Shown: piece after piece, positions 36,077 to 45,975 of the stretch
Position numbering within the stretch: the first letter of the stretch is position 1
Layout: each line of letters opens with the position of its first letter
Source: Flavobacterium defluvii
Lineage (GTDB): Bacteria > Bacteroidota > Bacteroidia > Flavobacteriales > Flavobacteriaceae
DNA length: 64,000 nucleotides
Reading direction: 5' to 3'
Assembly (NCBI RefSeq): GCF_900129555.1
Contig: NZ_FQWC01000003.1
Location: 558,001-622,000 of the forward strand
The notes under the pieces: generated by a model
Told to the model about the DNA's origin: nothing
Seen by the model: only the letters and a program-made list of their open reading frames with translations
Databases searched by the model: none
Position numbers and translations under genes: made by a program

Positions 36077-36508
36077 ATGGAAGTAAAGAAATTAAATAAA
36101 TACGATAAAGCTTATTTGCGAATCGCCAAAGAATGGAGTCTTTTATCGTACTGCAAACGTAAACAGGTCGGCGCCATTATCGTAAAAGACAGAATGATCA
36201 TTTCTGACGGTTATAATGGAACACCATCCGGATTTGAAAATTGCTGTGAAGATGAAAACGGGTTAACGCGCTGGGACGTTTTGCATGCCGAAGCAAATGC
36301 AATCCTGAAAGTAGCCAGATCAACGCAGTCTTGCGAAGGCGCAACTCTTTACATCACACTTTCGCCTTGTAAAGAATGCAGCAAATTGATACATCAGTCG
36401 GGAATAAGAAGAGTGGTGTATCAGGACGGATACCGAGATGATTCCGGAATTCAGTTTTTAATAAAAGCGGGTGTCGAAGTACAACATATCCCTGTTTTAG
36501 AAGAGTAA
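36077..36508 (+). CDS. dCMP (deoxycytidylate) deaminase
   Basis: 143 residues. It should deaminate dCMP to dUMP for thymidylate synthesis. Zinc-site motifs: HAEANAILKVA with the catalytic Glu, and LSPCKECSKLIHQSGIRRVV with the two Cys ligands. The N-terminal WSLLSYCKRKQVGAIIVKD and SDGYNGTPSGFENCCEDENG are typical of the ComEB/deoxycytidylate deaminase group. It lies between the HupE-like and S41 protease genes, and its TAA stop shares one base with the ATG of the protease gene. Confidence 0.94.
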   Translation: MEVKKLNKYDKAYLRIAKEWSLLSYCKRKQVGAIIVKDRMIISDGYNGTPSGFENCCEDENGLTRWDVLHAEANAILKVARSTQSCEGATLYITLSPCKECSKLIHQSGIRRVVYQDGYRDDSGIQFLIKAGVEVQHIPVLEE

Positions 36509-38085
36509 TGAAATTTAATCCAAAATATCTGCCAATTGTTATCGGGGCAACTCTAGCTCTCGGAATTGTGATGGGAAGTTTGTCAAGCGCTTCCGCAGAT
36601 GATCAGCTTTTGGCTAAAAACTACTCCAAAACCAAGCTGAATAAACTGATTGATTTTATCAATACCGAATATGTTGACAGTGTCAATACCGATTCGATCG
36701 TAAATCTTACTGTCGATAATATCCTCTCAAAATTAGATCCGCATTCTGTATATATTCCGCCGAGCGAACAAGCCGAAGTTGCCGAAAGCATGAAAGGTGA
36801 TTTCGTTGGAATCGGGATTAATTTTTATATGTATAAAGATTCTGTTGCGATTATAAAACCAGTCGAAAACGGACCCTCTGCGAAAGCAGGATTAAAATCC
36901 GGCGATAGAATTTTATACGCAGGAAAAACGAAATTATATGGAAGAAGATTACCTTCGGATAGTTTGTTTTCTAAATTAAAAGGAATCAAAGGTTCTGAAA
37001 TTGAATTGACGGTTTTTAGAAGGTCAGAAGGAAAGAAGCTGAAATTTAAAATCAAACGTGATGTTATTCCTATAAAAAGTGTTGATGCTTCATTATTAAT
37101 TGGAAACAATACGGGTTACATCAAAATAAACCGTTTTGCCGAAACGACTTTTAACGAATTCAAAACCGGATTAATGCGTTTAAAGCAAAAAGGAATTCAG
37201 TCCCTTGTAATTGATCTTCGAGATAATGGCGGAGGCTATATGGAAGAAGCTATTGCTATTGCTGATGAATTCCTGAAAGATAAACAGCTGATTGTTTTTA
37301 CCAAAAATAAAAACGGAACAACCGAAAAAACATACGCTACGAAAGCAGGAAGTTTTGAAACTGGAAAAGTATACGTTTTAATTAATGAAAATAGCGCTTC
37401 TGCAAGTGAAATCCTGGCCGGAGCAATTCAGGACAGTGACCGTGGAACTATTGTTGGCCGTCGTTCTTTCGGGAAAGGTTTAGTGCAGCGCGAGATGGAT
37501 TTTAACGACGGATCTGCAGTTCGTTTGACTGTTGCGAGATATTACACACCAACCGGAAGATCGATTCAAAAACCTTATAAAAAAGGAAACGAAGAATATT
37601 TTAAAGAATCAGAATCAAGAATCAATTCGGGTGAATTGTATGCAAAAGACAGCATAAAAGTAGCTGATTCCCTAAAATTTAAAACCCCAAAAGGTAAAAT
37701 TGTTTACGGCGGCGGAGGAATTGTTCCGGATATTTTTGTTCCGATGGAAGCTGAGCATGGAAATGAGAATGTAGCCTATTTACTTCAAACCGGAATCGTT
37801 GGTCATTTTGTTTTTGAAGAATTAGACAAAGACCGAAATGCTTTTACAGGACTTAAATTCAATGAGTTTTTAGAAAAAATGAAAAACTCCGATGTTTATT
37901 TTAAAAAGTTTAAAAACTATATTTTAATGACAGGTTTAGATCTAAAATTAGATAAGACCAAAGCATTGGTAAATAGATATATTACTGCAGAATTTGCACG
38001 TCAGTTATATGGCGAAATGTATTATTATGATGTTATTTTAAAAGATGACGCCATGATAAAAACAGTTTTAAACCAGAAGAAATAA
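36508..38085 (+). CDS. S41-family C-terminal processing peptidase
   Basis: 525 residues. An N-terminal signal/anchor (YLPIVIGATLALGIVMGSL) sends it to the periplasm. A PDZ domain spans about 85-180 (SMKGDFVGIGINFYMYKDSV, ENGPSAKAGLKSGDRILYAG). The protease core has VIDLRDNGGGYMEEAIAIAD, the serine block NENSASASEILAGA near residue 297 and the lysine of SFGKGLVQ near residue 322, which form the Ser-Lys dyad. Tail-specific proteases trim C-termini of envelope proteins. It is the third gene of the operon; its ATG overlaps the deaminase stop. Confidence 0.95.
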   Translation: MKFNPKYLPIVIGATLALGIVMGSLSSASADDQLLAKNYSKTKLNKLIDFINTEYVDSVNTDSIVNLTVDNILSKLDPHSVYIPPSEQAEVAESMKGDFVGIGINFYMYKDSVAIIKPVENGPSAKAGLKSGDRILYAGKTKLYGRRLPSDSLFSKLKGIKGSEIELTVFRRSEGKKLKFKIKRDVIPIKSVDASLLIGNNTGYIKINRFAETTFNEFKTGLMRLKQKGIQSLVIDLRDNGGGYMEEAIAIADEFLKDKQLIVFTKNKNGTTEKTYATKAGSFETGKVYVLINENSASASEILAGAIQDSDRGTIVGRRSFGKGLVQREMDFNDGSAVRLTVARYYTPTGRSIQKPYKKGNEEYFKESESRINSGELYAKDSIKVADSLKFKTPKGKIVYGGGGIVPDIFVPMEAEHGNENVAYLLQTGIVGHFVFEELDKDRNAFTGLKFNEFLEKMKNSDVYFKKFKNYILMTGLDLKLDKTKALVNRYITAEFARQLYGEMYYYDVILKDDAMIKTVLNQKK

Positions 38086-38104
38086 TCTTTAAAACTCTAA
38101 TTTG

Positions 38105-38470
38105 ATGGAAAAAGATTTAGTTGTAAATGCCGAAATCGAACTTTTAACTGCGGTTAAAAATGCTGATGTTGACCTTTTGGAACAAATGCTTCATGATGAT
38201 TTGCTTTTTAACATGCCAGACGGACAAACCATTACAAAGGAGTTTGATCTAAACGTTTATCGTTCCGGGATAATGAAAATTTATTCTCTTGAAGCTTCTG
38301 ATCAAAATATTAATATAATTGATGATTCGGCTGTGGTTGCTGTTACCGTTTCATTAAAAGGGACTTACGACAATAATCCTGTCAGTGGCGTTTTTAAATA
38401 CATCAGAGTCTGGAAGAAGTTTAATGATAATTTAAAAGTTATTGCCGGAAGCTGCATTCAGCTGGCATAA
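38105..38470 (+). CDS. NTF2/SnoaL-like fold protein (DUF4440-like)
   Basis: 121 residues from the ATG at 38105 (a TTG lies one codon upstream). The pattern VNAEIELLTAVKNADVDLLE, QMLHDDLLFNMPDGQTITKE and VSLKGTYDNNPVSGVFKYIR is that of small NTF2-like cone-fold proteins in the DUF4440 family, many of unknown function. It follows the S41 protease gene by about 20 bases and may be co-transcribed with it. Confidence 0.8.
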   Translation: MEKDLVVNAEIELLTAVKNADVDLLEQMLHDDLLFNMPDGQTITKEFDLNVYRSGIMKIYSLEASDQNINIIDDSAVVAVTVSLKGTYDNNPVSGVFKYIRVWKKFNDNLKVIAGSCIQLA

Positions 38471-38505
38471 ATTTTGTTTCAAAATTTAATAGTAACATAA
38501 AACAA

Positions 38506-38552
38506 AACTTAGCGAACTCTGCGTAATTCTTAGCGTACTTTGCGGTTAAATA
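38506..38552. repeat. gcgaactttgcggttaaata repeat, copy 1
   Basis: AACTTAGCGAACTCTGCGTAATTCTTAGCG... ending in TTTGCGGTTAAATA. It resembles 49197-49242 closely and 41216-41277 partly. Each copy stands just upstream of a start codon (here ATG 38561). It is an intergenic repeat with internal direct repeats of about 20 bases and no coding potential. Confidence 0.65.
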
Positions 38553-38560
38553 TTCAAAAT

Positions 38561-38878
38561 ATGAAAAATCTAAAAAAAATAAGTTTAGTTGTAGTTTTAA
38601 TGACTTTTGTAATCTCTTGTACAACCATGAAAGATAATAATATTAAAACAATTTCCGGAAAAGTAGATTCTATTGAATCGGGAAAAGATGGTTACACAGC
38701 AAAAGTTAACACAGATACAAAAGAAGTATATTTTGCAACAATCAGCATTGTAAACGTTGGCGGACCTCAAAATTACAAACAATTAAAAATAGGGGATGTG
38801 GTGTCGTTAAAAGGAGAAATCTGGAAATCTGATGATGAGAACCATATTAAAGTAACGCAGATTGTTTCGGTGAAATAA
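38561..38878 (+). CDS. Small lipoprotein, unassigned
   Basis: The frame is open from 38540, but the ATG at 38561 starts the signal peptide; 105 residues. The lipobox ends at Cys20 (TFVISCTTMK). The mature part (ISGKVDSIESGKDGYTAKVN, FATISIVNVGGP, LKIGDVVSLKGEIWKSDDEN, IKVTQIVSV) is a small all-beta domain, perhaps an OB-fold. Function not recognised. Confidence 0.7.
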   Translation: MKNLKKISLVVVLMTFVISCTTMKDNNIKTISGKVDSIESGKDGYTAKVNTDTKEVYFATISIVNVGGPQNYKQLKIGDVVSLKGEIWKSDDENHIKVTQIVSVK

Positions 38879-38895
38879 AAATTTAATAATATTAG

Positions 38896-39510
38896 ATGAA
38901 AAAACTTCTGATAGTTTTAGTCTTTTTTAGTTTTGGATGCTCTTCAAATAAAGAAGATATTAGGAGTGTTGAGTTAATTTGTTATAATTGGGATTTAAAA
39001 TATCCTACAGAATCTTTTAAGGGAGAATTTTATATCCAACCAAAAATTTATTCTATTCTTAGTTTAAATGGAGAGAACCAAAGTTACATATGTGGATTTT
39101 CTCCAAATAAGAATGAGATTTATTTTAATTCGAAAATAGATGCTAGGCTAGTGACAGATTTAGTAAATTCTTTGTCGTCAATTGAAGAAAATAATACTCT
39201 TGTAGGTTTCTATAAACAGGATGGATGTATGGAAAGTTCTCCAATGTTTAGGTTGAAAGTTGTTTATGCTGATAAAAAAGAAAAGTTTTATCAATATAGT
39301 TTTCAAGAAAAGAATAAAATAGATTTGGCTATAAAGAAATTATATGTCGCTTTAAAAGTAAACCAGATTGAAGAAAATTATCAAAAGATGAAAGATACTC
39401 TCTCTTTTGCGAAAAAAAAGAAAGAATTGATACATTTTTCAATGCATGCAGATACTACGGCTTTGCCTCTGCCGGTATTACCTAGTTATAATAAAGTGCA
39501 ATTTAAATAA
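38896..39510 (+). CDS. Lipoprotein, unassigned
   Basis: 204 residues, 17 bases after the previous lipoprotein gene. The signal peptide ends at Cys15 (FFSFGCSSNKE). The mature part holds no motif I recognise; it is charged, with FYIQPKIYSILSLNGENQSY and a Lys-rich C-terminus. Base composition is more AT-rich than its neighbours, and codon choice looks less constrained. It may be a strain-variable gene. Confidence 0.65.
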   Translation: MKKLLIVLVFFSFGCSSNKEDIRSVELICYNWDLKYPTESFKGEFYIQPKIYSILSLNGENQSYICGFSPNKNEIYFNSKIDARLVTDLVNSLSSIEENNTLVGFYKQDGCMESSPMFRLKVVYADKKEKFYQYSFQEKNKIDLAIKKLYVALKVNQIEENYQKMKDTLSFAKKKKELIHFSMHADTTALPLPVLPSYNKVQFK

Positions 39511-39516
39511 TAGATT

Positions 39517-40122
39517 TTATCTAATACTATCGTGTGCGTGAGTTTGTACGCCGTTATTCCATAAAGTGAGAATATCTGTGGCAACAGCGGCACCGCTTCC
39601 TGCAGCAATAGCAAGCTGACTTCTCCAACCGGCTAAAGTTCCAATCACATAAATACCTTCAGCAACTTTATGATCTTCATTTTTAAGCTGAATACGCTGT
39701 TTTTCCGGAAGTGCTTTTTTGTGTGGTTCAATATACTGCGTTAAGCCTTCAATATTAAAAGTATTGGCAGAACCAATTCCGACAACAATAATTTTTGTTT
39801 GGTAGGAGTTTTTATTTGTAGTAACAGTAAATTCAGGATAAGCTCCCTCTACTTTAATTACTTTTTCATTTTCAATTTGTTCAATATGCGGATAAGTTGC
39901 TGCTAAATCCTGAGTACTTTCTGTAAGCAATTCAGAACCCAGTTTTCCTGGTGTAATGCCATAAGCATTGTAGAAAATCGCTTCTTGTAAAGAAGAGTTT
40001 TTCTGATGTGTAAAAATTCCGATTTTTTTGTCGGTAACAAAAGCTTTGTTTTTAGCAGAACCCAGAACTAAGGCACAAGACATGCCCGATACGCCGCCGC
40101 CGATAATTAAAACGTCAAACAT
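39517..40122 (-). CDS. Short FAD-binding oxidoreductase, TrxB-like
   Basis: 201 residues, against about 300 for thioredoxin reductase. The N-terminus MFDVLIIGGGVSGMSCALVL is the FAD-binding turn, and the C-terminus GIYVIGTLAGWRSQLAIAAGSGAAVATDIL matches the second FAD-binding motif of TrxB-type proteins when read in two parts. The NADPH-binding insertion and the redox CxxC are both absent, so it cannot be a normal thioredoxin reductase. It probably holds a flavin and takes electrons from another protein. A 66-residue membrane protein gene lies 3 bases upstream, apparently in the same operon. Confidence 0.8.
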   Translation of the reverse strand: MFDVLIIGGGVSGMSCALVLGSAKNKAFVTDKKIGIFTHQKNSSLQEAIFYNAYGITPGKLGSELLTESTQDLAATYPHIEQIENEKVIKVEGAYPEFTVTTNKNSYQTKIIVVGIGSANTFNIEGLTQYIEPHKKALPEKQRIQLKNEDHKVAEGIYVIGTLAGWRSQLAIAAGSGAAVATDILTLWNNGVQTHAHDSIR

Positions 40123-40125
40123 ATA

Positions 40126-40326
40126 TTATCTGCCGTTTGTTTTTTCTTCAATTCTTTTTGAAATTCTAAAAATCAAAAGAATCAATACCGCGCAAAACGA
40201 AGCTGCGATTCCAATAAAAGCTACCATACTATCTCCCTGAAAAGGATTTTTAAAGTCTAACAGCGTAATATTAAAAACAATTAAAGCTAATGCTAAAAGC
40301 ACTAAGATTGAAGTGAAGATTTTCAT
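40126..40326 (-). CDS. Small two-helix membrane protein
   Basis: 66 residues: an N-terminal membrane helix (MKIFTSILVLLALALIVFNI), a short loop with DFKNPFQGDS, a second helix (MVAFIGIAASFCAVLILLIF) and a basic tail. No family recognised. It lies 3 bases upstream of the short FAD protein gene, so the two are likely co-translated and may form a membrane-bound flavin unit; this is inferred from position. Confidence 0.75.
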   Translation of the reverse strand: MKIFTSILVLLALALIVFNITLLDFKNPFQGDSMVAFIGIAASFCAVLILLIFRISKRIEEKTNGR

Positions 40327-40426
40327 ATTGGTTGTTGTTTATAAAAATATCAAAGTAAAACTTTAATAAAATGTCTTAAAGTTGTATTTTATAATTTTAA
40401 TGGGGGTAAAAGTATAAAAATAAATC

Positions 40427-41005
40427 TTAGACAAACAAACCTTTAACATTAGCGGCGAATAATTTAACAGCTATTGCTAGAAGTATTACTCCAAATGTCT
40501 TGCGGACCACGCCAAGTCCGTTTTCTCCTAGTAAATTTTCGATCTTTTTGGATGATTTCAAAACAACATATACCAATATAATATTAAGTAAAATTGCGAT
40601 TATAATATTTATAGTATGAAATTGTGATCTAAGTGAAAGTAAAGTTGTCATAGTTCCCGCTCCTGCAATCAACGGAAATGCCAAAGGTACAATAGAAGCT
40701 GATCCTGGTTCTTCATCACGGTAAATACGAATTCCTAAAATCATTTCTAAAGCCAGGAAAAATAATACAAACGATCCTGCCACGGCAAATGAATGAACAT
40801 CAATCCCGATTAAGTTTAGTAAACCTTCTCCAACAAAAAGAAATACAATCATAATTGCGCCGGCAACGATCGAAGCTTTTTCAGAATCGATATGTCCCAC
40901 TTTTGCTCTTAAGTTTACGATAATCGGAATTGAACCTACAATGTCAATTACGGCAAAAAGTACCATACTTACTGTAATGATTTCTTTGAAGTCGATTTCT
41001 AACAT
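40427..41005 (-). CDS. MarC-family integral membrane protein
   Basis: 192 residues with six membrane helices. MarC features: SMVLFAVIDIVGSIPIIVNL at the N-terminus, FLFVGEGLLNLIGIDVHSFA, VAGSFVLFFLALEMILG, and the Pro/Gly-rich SIVPLAFPLIAGAGTMTTLL. The MarC family is widespread and is not a proven multidrug transporter; its substrate is unknown. Single gene. Confidence 0.9.
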   Translation of the reverse strand: MLEIDFKEIITVSMVLFAVIDIVGSIPIIVNLRAKVGHIDSEKASIVAGAIMIVFLFVGEGLLNLIGIDVHSFAVAGSFVLFFLALEMILGIRIYRDEEPGSASIVPLAFPLIAGAGTMTTLLSLRSQFHTINIIIAILLNIILVYVVLKSSKKIENLLGENGLGVVRKTFGVILLAIAVKLFAANVKGLFV

Positions 41006-41215
41006 ATCTTTTTGATTTTAAGGGTTTAAAAACTGCTGCAAAAGTAGATAATAAAGTTAGGTGTTTTTTTGGTACAATGTATTTTTGTTATAAAAACATG
41101 GTTTAATGATTAAAAAAGTGATATTTGTAACAATTAATGTTTTTATTACAAGGTATCGCAAAGTTTCTACATAAAGATTCACAAAGTAAAAATTGTGAAA
41201 AGATTAAAAATGAAA

Positions 41216-41277
41216 TATTCTTTGCGAATCTTTGCGGTCCCGATAGCTATCGGGATTGTGAATCTTTGTGGTAAATT
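41216..41277. repeat. gcgaatctttgcgg repeat with palindrome
   Basis: CTTTGCGAATCTTTGCGG, then the palindrome TCCCGATAGCTATCGGGA (41238-41255, identical to 32259-32276), then TGTGAATCTTTGTGG. An inverted relative lies at about 41157-41186 (CGCAAAGTTTC...GATTCACAAAG). This looks like one repeat inserted into, or fused with, another, upstream of the DUF3109 gene. Confidence 0.65.
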
Positions 41278-41297
41278 TTTTATCTGCTTTGTTTGAC

Positions 41298-41305
41298 TAT
41301 CTTTG
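41298..41305 (+). promoter_or_regulatory. -7 element of the DUF3109 gene
   Basis: TATCTTTG, an exact TAnnTTTG match 29 bases before the ATG. No TTTG at the right distance upstream was seen. Confidence 0.45.
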
Positions 41306-41334
41306 CACTTTATAAATAAGAGTATTTTAATATC

Positions 41335-41904
41335 ATGTTTCAGTTAGGGAAAACTATTGTTTCAGAAGACATTCTGGAAAAAGAATTTGTGTGCAACTTG
41401 TCTGCCTGTAAAGGGGCTTGTTGTGTTGATGGAGATGCGGGTGCGCCTTTGAATGAGGCTGAAACTAAAATCTTAGAAGAAATTTATCCAAAAGTAAAAC
41501 CTTTTTTAAGAAAAGAAGGAATTGAGGCAATCGAAGCACAAGGTGCCTGGGTAAAAGGAACGGATGGTGATCTTGAAACGCCGCTTATCGATAATAAAGA
41601 TTGCGCCTATGTTATTTTTGATGGAAAAACAGCACTTTGCGGAATCGAGCAGGCTTATAATCAAGGAATCGTAGATTGGAAGAAACCAGTATCTTGTCAT
41701 TTATATCCAATTCGTGTAAAAGACTTCACAGAATTTGCAGCCGTAAATTATGATCGATGGGATATTTGCGACGACGCCTGTTCTCTAGGAAAAGAATTAG
41801 AAGTTCCCGTTTACAAATTCGTAAAAGAAGCCTTGATTCGACGCTTTGGAGAAGACTGGTATCTGGAGCTTGAAAAAGTAGCCCAGGAACTTAAAAATTC
41901 GTAA
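41335..41904 (+). CDS. DUF3109 cysteine-rich protein
   Basis: 189 residues. Cysteines cluster at the N-terminus (C20, C25, C29, C30 in [18 protein letters not shown]) and recur in [39 protein letters not shown]. This is the DUF3109 pattern, related to the YkgJ-type CxxxCxxCC metal or Fe-S binding proteins. A redox or metal-binding role is likely; the substrate is unknown. Single gene with a good -7 element. Confidence 0.88.
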   Translation: MFQLGKTIVSEDILEKEFVCNLSACKGACCVDGDAGAPLNEAETKILEEIYPKVKPFLRKEGIEAIEAQGAWVKGTDGDLETPLIDNKDCAYVIFDGKTALCGIEQAYNQGIVDWKKPVSCHLYPIRVKDFTEFAAVNYDRWDICDDACSLGKELEVPVYKFVKEALIRRFGEDWYLELEKVAQELKNS

Positions 41905-42242
41905 GAACTTAAAGTGTAAAAAATACCTTTTTCGAAAGCTCTATTTTGCTTCAAAAAAATAAAGTTTTGACTCAAAAAAAACTTTTTAAAACTATTTAAA
42001 ATTTCTTGCTTTTTATATTTAAAAGTCTATATTTTACGGGGCTTTAGAGTATAATTGAAATGTTTAATGTGTTTATTTTCAGTGAATTAATTATTGTCTG
42101 AAAAATTTTTCAATTTTTGGCCTTTGTTAAAAACTACAGCAAATTGTGAATAAGTTTGACTTTCATTTTTAGCTATAATTGACAATCTTTGTAGTCTACT
42201 GAATTAGTAAAGTTTCGGTATAAAAATTTAACAAAATTTGTC
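41905..42242. other. 338-bp nrd upstream region
   Basis: AT-rich and without an open frame. It holds a candidate promoter for nrdB, TTTC-N19-AATCTTTG (42161-42191), and on the minus strand one exact DnaA-box 9-mer, TTATTCACA (42153-42145). I saw no convincing pair of NrdR boxes. There is no clear terminator after the DUF3109 gene, though the region is very T-rich. Confidence 0.5.
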
Positions 42243-43220
42243 ATGTCACAAGTAGAGCCAATCTTACAAGAAAATAAAAATCGTTTCGTTATTTTTCCTA
42301 TCAAACACCATGATATTTGGGAATGGTATAAAAAAATGGAAGCTAGTTTCTGGACTGCTGAAGAAATCGATTTGCATCAGGACTTAACAGATTGGAATAA
42401 TAAACTTAATGACGACGAAAAATATTTCATTAAACACATTTTAGCATTCTTTGCAGCTTCTGACGGAATCGTAAATGAAAACCTTGCTGAGAATTTTGTA
42501 AACGAAGTTCAGTACCCAGAAGCAAAGTTTTTCTATGGTTTCCAAATTATGATGGAGAATATTCACAGTGAGACTTATTCTTTATTAATTGATACTTATG
42601 TAAAAGATGATGCAGAAAAAGCAGAGTTGTTTAATGCTTTAGAAGTATTTCCTGCAATTGGTAAAAAAGCAGAATGGGCTTTAAAATGGATCGAGTCTGA
42701 TTCATTTGCCGAAAGACTTATTGCTTTTGCTGCTGTTGAAGGAATCTTTTTTTCAGGTGCTTTCTGTTCAATTTATTGGTTAAAAAAACGTGGTTTAATG
42801 CCAGGTTTAACTTTCTCGAATGAGTTGATTTCTCGTGACGAAGGCGTACATTGTGATTTTGCGGTTCACCTGCATAATCACCATTTGGTAAACAAAGTAC
42901 CAAAAGACAGAATCAAAGAAATTATTGTTGATGCATTAGATATCGAAAGACAGTTTGTGACTGAGTCTCTTCCGGTAAGTTTAATTGGTATGAACGCAGC
43001 TTTAATGACACAGTATTTAGAGTTCGTTGCCGACAGACTTTTGGTTGAATTAGGATGCGAGCGTGTATACGGATCAGCAAATCCATTCGATTTCATGGAC
43101 ATGATTTCTCTTCAGGGAAAAACTAATTTCTTTGAAAAACGTGTTGCCGAGTATCAAAAATCAGGTGTTATGAACACAGACAGCGATGCTCAAAAAATTT
43201 CATTTGACGCAGATTTTTAG
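42243..43220 (+). CDS. nrdB: Ribonucleotide reductase class Ia, small subunit
   Basis: 325 residues. It carries the di-metal site and tyrosyl radical that start reduction of ribonucleotides by NrdA. Ligand segments are present: [18 protein letters not shown], the EXXH pair of [17 protein letters not shown] (Glu105, His108) with the radical Tyr112, [12 protein letters not shown], and [14 protein letters not shown]. The wording resembles the eukaryote-like subgroup common in Bacteroidota. The C-terminus ([15 protein letters not shown]) carries the acidic/aromatic tail that docks into NrdA. nrdA follows after 266 bases containing a weak hairpin. Confidence 0.96.
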   Translation: MSQVEPILQENKNRFVIFPIKHHDIWEWYKKMEASFWTAEEIDLHQDLTDWNNKLNDDEKYFIKHILAFFAASDGIVNENLAENFVNEVQYPEAKFFYGFQIMMENIHSETYSLLIDTYVKDDAEKAELFNALEVFPAIGKKAEWALKWIESDSFAERLIAFAAVEGIFFSGAFCSIYWLKKRGLMPGLTFSNELISRDEGVHCDFAVHLHNHHLVNKVPKDRIKEIIVDALDIERQFVTESLPVSLIGMNAALMTQYLEFVADRLLVELGCERVYGSANPFDFMDMISLQGKTNFFEKRVAEYQKSGVMNTDSDAQKISFDADF

Positions 43221-43235
43221 AACAACAGCATTTTT

Positions 43236-43276
43236 TTAATTCGGGATAATTTTATCTAAAGCCCGAATTAATTTTT
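43236..43276 (+). terminator. Weak hairpin between nrdB and nrdA
   Basis: TTAATTCGGG pairs with CCCGAATTAA (43262-43271) across a 16-base loop, followed by five T's. It may reduce read-through from nrdB into nrdA. Confidence 0.45.
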
Positions 43277-43486
43277 ACAGAACATTTTAGGTTAAATCTC
43301 TATTACCCAAATCGGAGATTTAATAGCAATTTTAACGGCTTTTCGGTTTGATATTCAAATTGGGAAAGGACAACTATTGAGAATTCTGTAATTCTCGAAA
43401 AATAATTTAAAAACACGCAATGTTTAAGTGCTGGAATTCGTTTTCTAGTTACTTTCATTTATTCAATAACTTTAAAAAATAAGCTT

Positions 43487-45880
43487 ATGTATGTAGTAAA
43501 AAGAGATGGACACAGAGAGCCTGTAATGTTTGACAAGATTACAGAAAGAATCAAAAAATTGTGTTACGGCCTGAATGAGCTTGTAGATCCGGTTAAGGTA
43601 GCGATGAGAGTTATCGAAGGATTGTATGATGGGGTTTCGACTTCAGAATTGGATAATCTTGCGGCAGAAACTGCTGCATCTATGACTATTGCACATCCTG
43701 ATTATGCACAATTAGCGGCTCGTGTGGCGATTTCTAATTTACATTCTAATACAAAAAAATCTTTTTCAGAAACGATGAAAGATATGTATCACTACGTAAA
43801 TCCAAGAAATGGTCAGGAAGCACCATTAATTGCAGATGATGTTTACAAAGTGATTCAGGAAAATGCTGCTTTTTTAGATTCTCATATTATTTATACAAGA
43901 GATTTTAATTACGATTACTTTGGGTTTAAAACTTTAGAACGTTCTTATCTTCTTAAAATAAACGGAAAAATCGTAGAGCGTCCGCAGCATATGTTAATGC
44001 GTGTTTCTGTTGGTATTCACTTAGACGATTTAAAATCGGTAATAGAAACTTACGATTTAATGTCTAAAAAGTTTTTTACGCACGCAACGCCAACATTGTT
44101 TAATGCAGGAACTCCAAAACCTCAAATGTCATCTTGTTTCCTTTTGGCAATGCAGGAAGATAGTATTGATGGTATTTATGATACATTAAAACAAACAGCT
44201 AAGATTTCTCAGTCAGCTGGAGGAATCGGACTTTCTATTCATAACGTACGTGCAACGGGATCTTATATTCGTGGTACAAACGGGACTTCAAACGGAATTG
44301 TTCCTATGTTACGTGTTTTCAATGACACCGCTCGTTACGTAGATCAGGGTGGAGGAAAACGTAAAGGAAGTTTTGCGATTTACATCGAAACCTGGCATGC
44401 TGATATTTTCGAATTCCTGGATTTAAAGAAAAATACAGGAAAAGAAGAAATGCGTGCTAGAGATTTATTCTTCGCGATGTGGACTTCAGATTTATTCATG
44501 AAACGTGTTCAGGAAGATTCAACTTGGACTTTAATGTGTCCTAACGAATGTCCTGGATTATATGATGTTTATGGAGAAGAATTCGAAGCATTGTATACGG
44601 ATTATGAATTTAGAGGAAAAGGAAGAAAAACAATCCGCGCTCGTGAGTTATGGGAAAAAATCCTTGAATCTCAAATCGAAACCGGAACGCCATATATGTT
44701 GTATAAAGATGCAGCAAACCGTAAATCGAACCACAAGAATTTAGGAACAATCCGTTCTTCTAACTTGTGTACAGAGATTATGGAGTTTACATCTAAAGAT
44801 GAAATTGCAGTTTGTAACTTAGCTTCTATCTCATTGCCAATGTTTATCGAAAACGGAAAATTTGATCACGAAGCACTTTACAATGTTACAAAACGTGTAA
44901 CACGTAACCTTAATAAGGTAATCGACAGAAATTATTACCCAGTTCAAGAAGCCGAAAACTCAAACATGCGTCACCGTCCGGTTGGTTTAGGTGTGCAAGG
45001 TTTGGCAGATGCTTTTATTATGCTGCGTATGCCTTTTACAAGTGATGAAGCAAAACAATTAAATCAGGAGATTTTCGAAACATTATACTTCGCTGCTGTA
45101 ACTGCTTCTATGGAAATGGCAAAAGAAGAAGGACCGTATTCAACTTTTGCTGGTTCGCCAATGTCACAAGGAGAATTTCAATACAATATGTGGGGATTAA
45201 AAGACGAAGAATTATCAGGACGCTGGGACTGGGCTTCTTTAAGAAAAGAAGTTATGGAACACGGAGTTCGTAACTCATTGTTAGTAGCGCCAATGCCAAC
45301 GGCTTCTACTTCTCAAATCCTTGGAAACAACGAAGCTTTCGAACCGTATACATCAAACATTTACACACGTCGTGTATTGTCTGGAGAGTTCATCGTAGTA
45401 AACAAACATTTGTTAGAAGACTTAGTGAAATTAGGTTTATGGAATGAATCATTGAAACAGGAAATTATGCGTCATAACGGATCTGTTCAAAATATTGATA
45501 TTATTCCGCAAGATTTAAAAGATCTTTACAAAACCGTTTGGGAAATGTCGATGAAAGATATTATCGATATGTCTCGTCAAAGAGGATATTTCATTGACCA
45601 ATCTCAATCGTTGAACTTGTTCATGCAAGATGCTAACTATTCTAAACTAACGTCAATGCATTTCTACGCTTGGCAGTCTGGTTTAAAAACTGGTATGTAC
45701 TACCTAAGAACAAAAGCGGCTGTAGATGCGATTAAATTCACATTAAACAACGATAAAAAACAAGAGGCGGTACCATCATTAGTTCAGGAAACTGAATCTA
45801 TAAGTGTTGAGGATTACAAAGCAATGCTTTTAAAAGCACAAGCGGCAGATCCTGAAGATTGTGAAATGTGTGGAAGTTAA
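43487..45880 (+). CDS. nrdA: Ribonucleotide reductase class Ia, large subunit
   Basis: 797 residues. An N-terminal ATP-cone ([40 protein letters not shown]) provides activity control by ATP/dATP. The catalytic barrel has [58 protein letters not shown] with a redox cysteine, and the finger-loop/Tyr region ([20 protein letters not shown]). The C-terminus ends in DCEMCGS, the CxxC that takes electrons from thioredoxin. All key cysteines seem present. A terminator lies at 45930-45963. Confidence 0.96.
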   Translation: MYVVKRDGHREPVMFDKITERIKKLCYGLNELVDPVKVAMRVIEGLYDGVSTSELDNLAAETAASMTIAHPDYAQLAARVAISNLHSNTKKSFSETMKDMYHYVNPRNGQEAPLIADDVYKVIQENAAFLDSHIIYTRDFNYDYFGFKTLERSYLLKINGKIVERPQHMLMRVSVGIHLDDLKSVIETYDLMSKKFFTHATPTLFNAGTPKPQMSSCFLLAMQEDSIDGIYDTLKQTAKISQSAGGIGLSIHNVRATGSYIRGTNGTSNGIVPMLRVFNDTARYVDQGGGKRKGSFAIYIETWHADIFEFLDLKKNTGKEEMRARDLFFAMWTSDLFMKRVQEDSTWTLMCPNECPGLYDVYGEEFEALYTDYEFRGKGRKTIRARELWEKILESQIETGTPYMLYKDAANRKSNHKNLGTIRSSNLCTEIMEFTSKDEIAVCNLASISLPMFIENGKFDHEALYNVTKRVTRNLNKVIDRNYYPVQEAENSNMRHRPVGLGVQGLADAFIMLRMPFTSDEAKQLNQEIFETLYFAAVTASMEMAKEEGPYSTFAGSPMSQGEFQYNMWGLKDEELSGRWDWASLRKEVMEHGVRNSLLVAPMPTASTSQILGNNEAFEPYTSNIYTRRVLSGEFIVVNKHLLEDLVKLGLWNESLKQEIMRHNGSVQNIDIIPQDLKDLYKTVWEMSMKDIIDMSRQRGYFIDQSQSLNLFMQDANYSKLTSMHFYAWQSGLKTGMYYLRTKAAVDAIKFTLNNDKKQEAVPSLVQETESISVEDYKAMLLKAQAADPEDCEMCGS

Positions 45881-45929
45881 TTTTAGAATTTAGATTTAAG
45901 ATTTAAGATTTTAGAATTTTAATTATATG

Positions 45930-45963
45930 AAAAGCAGTTATTGTAATGATAGCTGCTTTTTTA
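45930..45963 (+). terminator. Terminator after nrdA
   Basis: AAAAGCAGTTA-ttgtaatga-TAGCTGCTTTTTT: a stem with a T run, 50 bases after the nrdA stop codon. Confidence 0.7.
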
Positions 45964-45975
45964 ATATAAATATTT

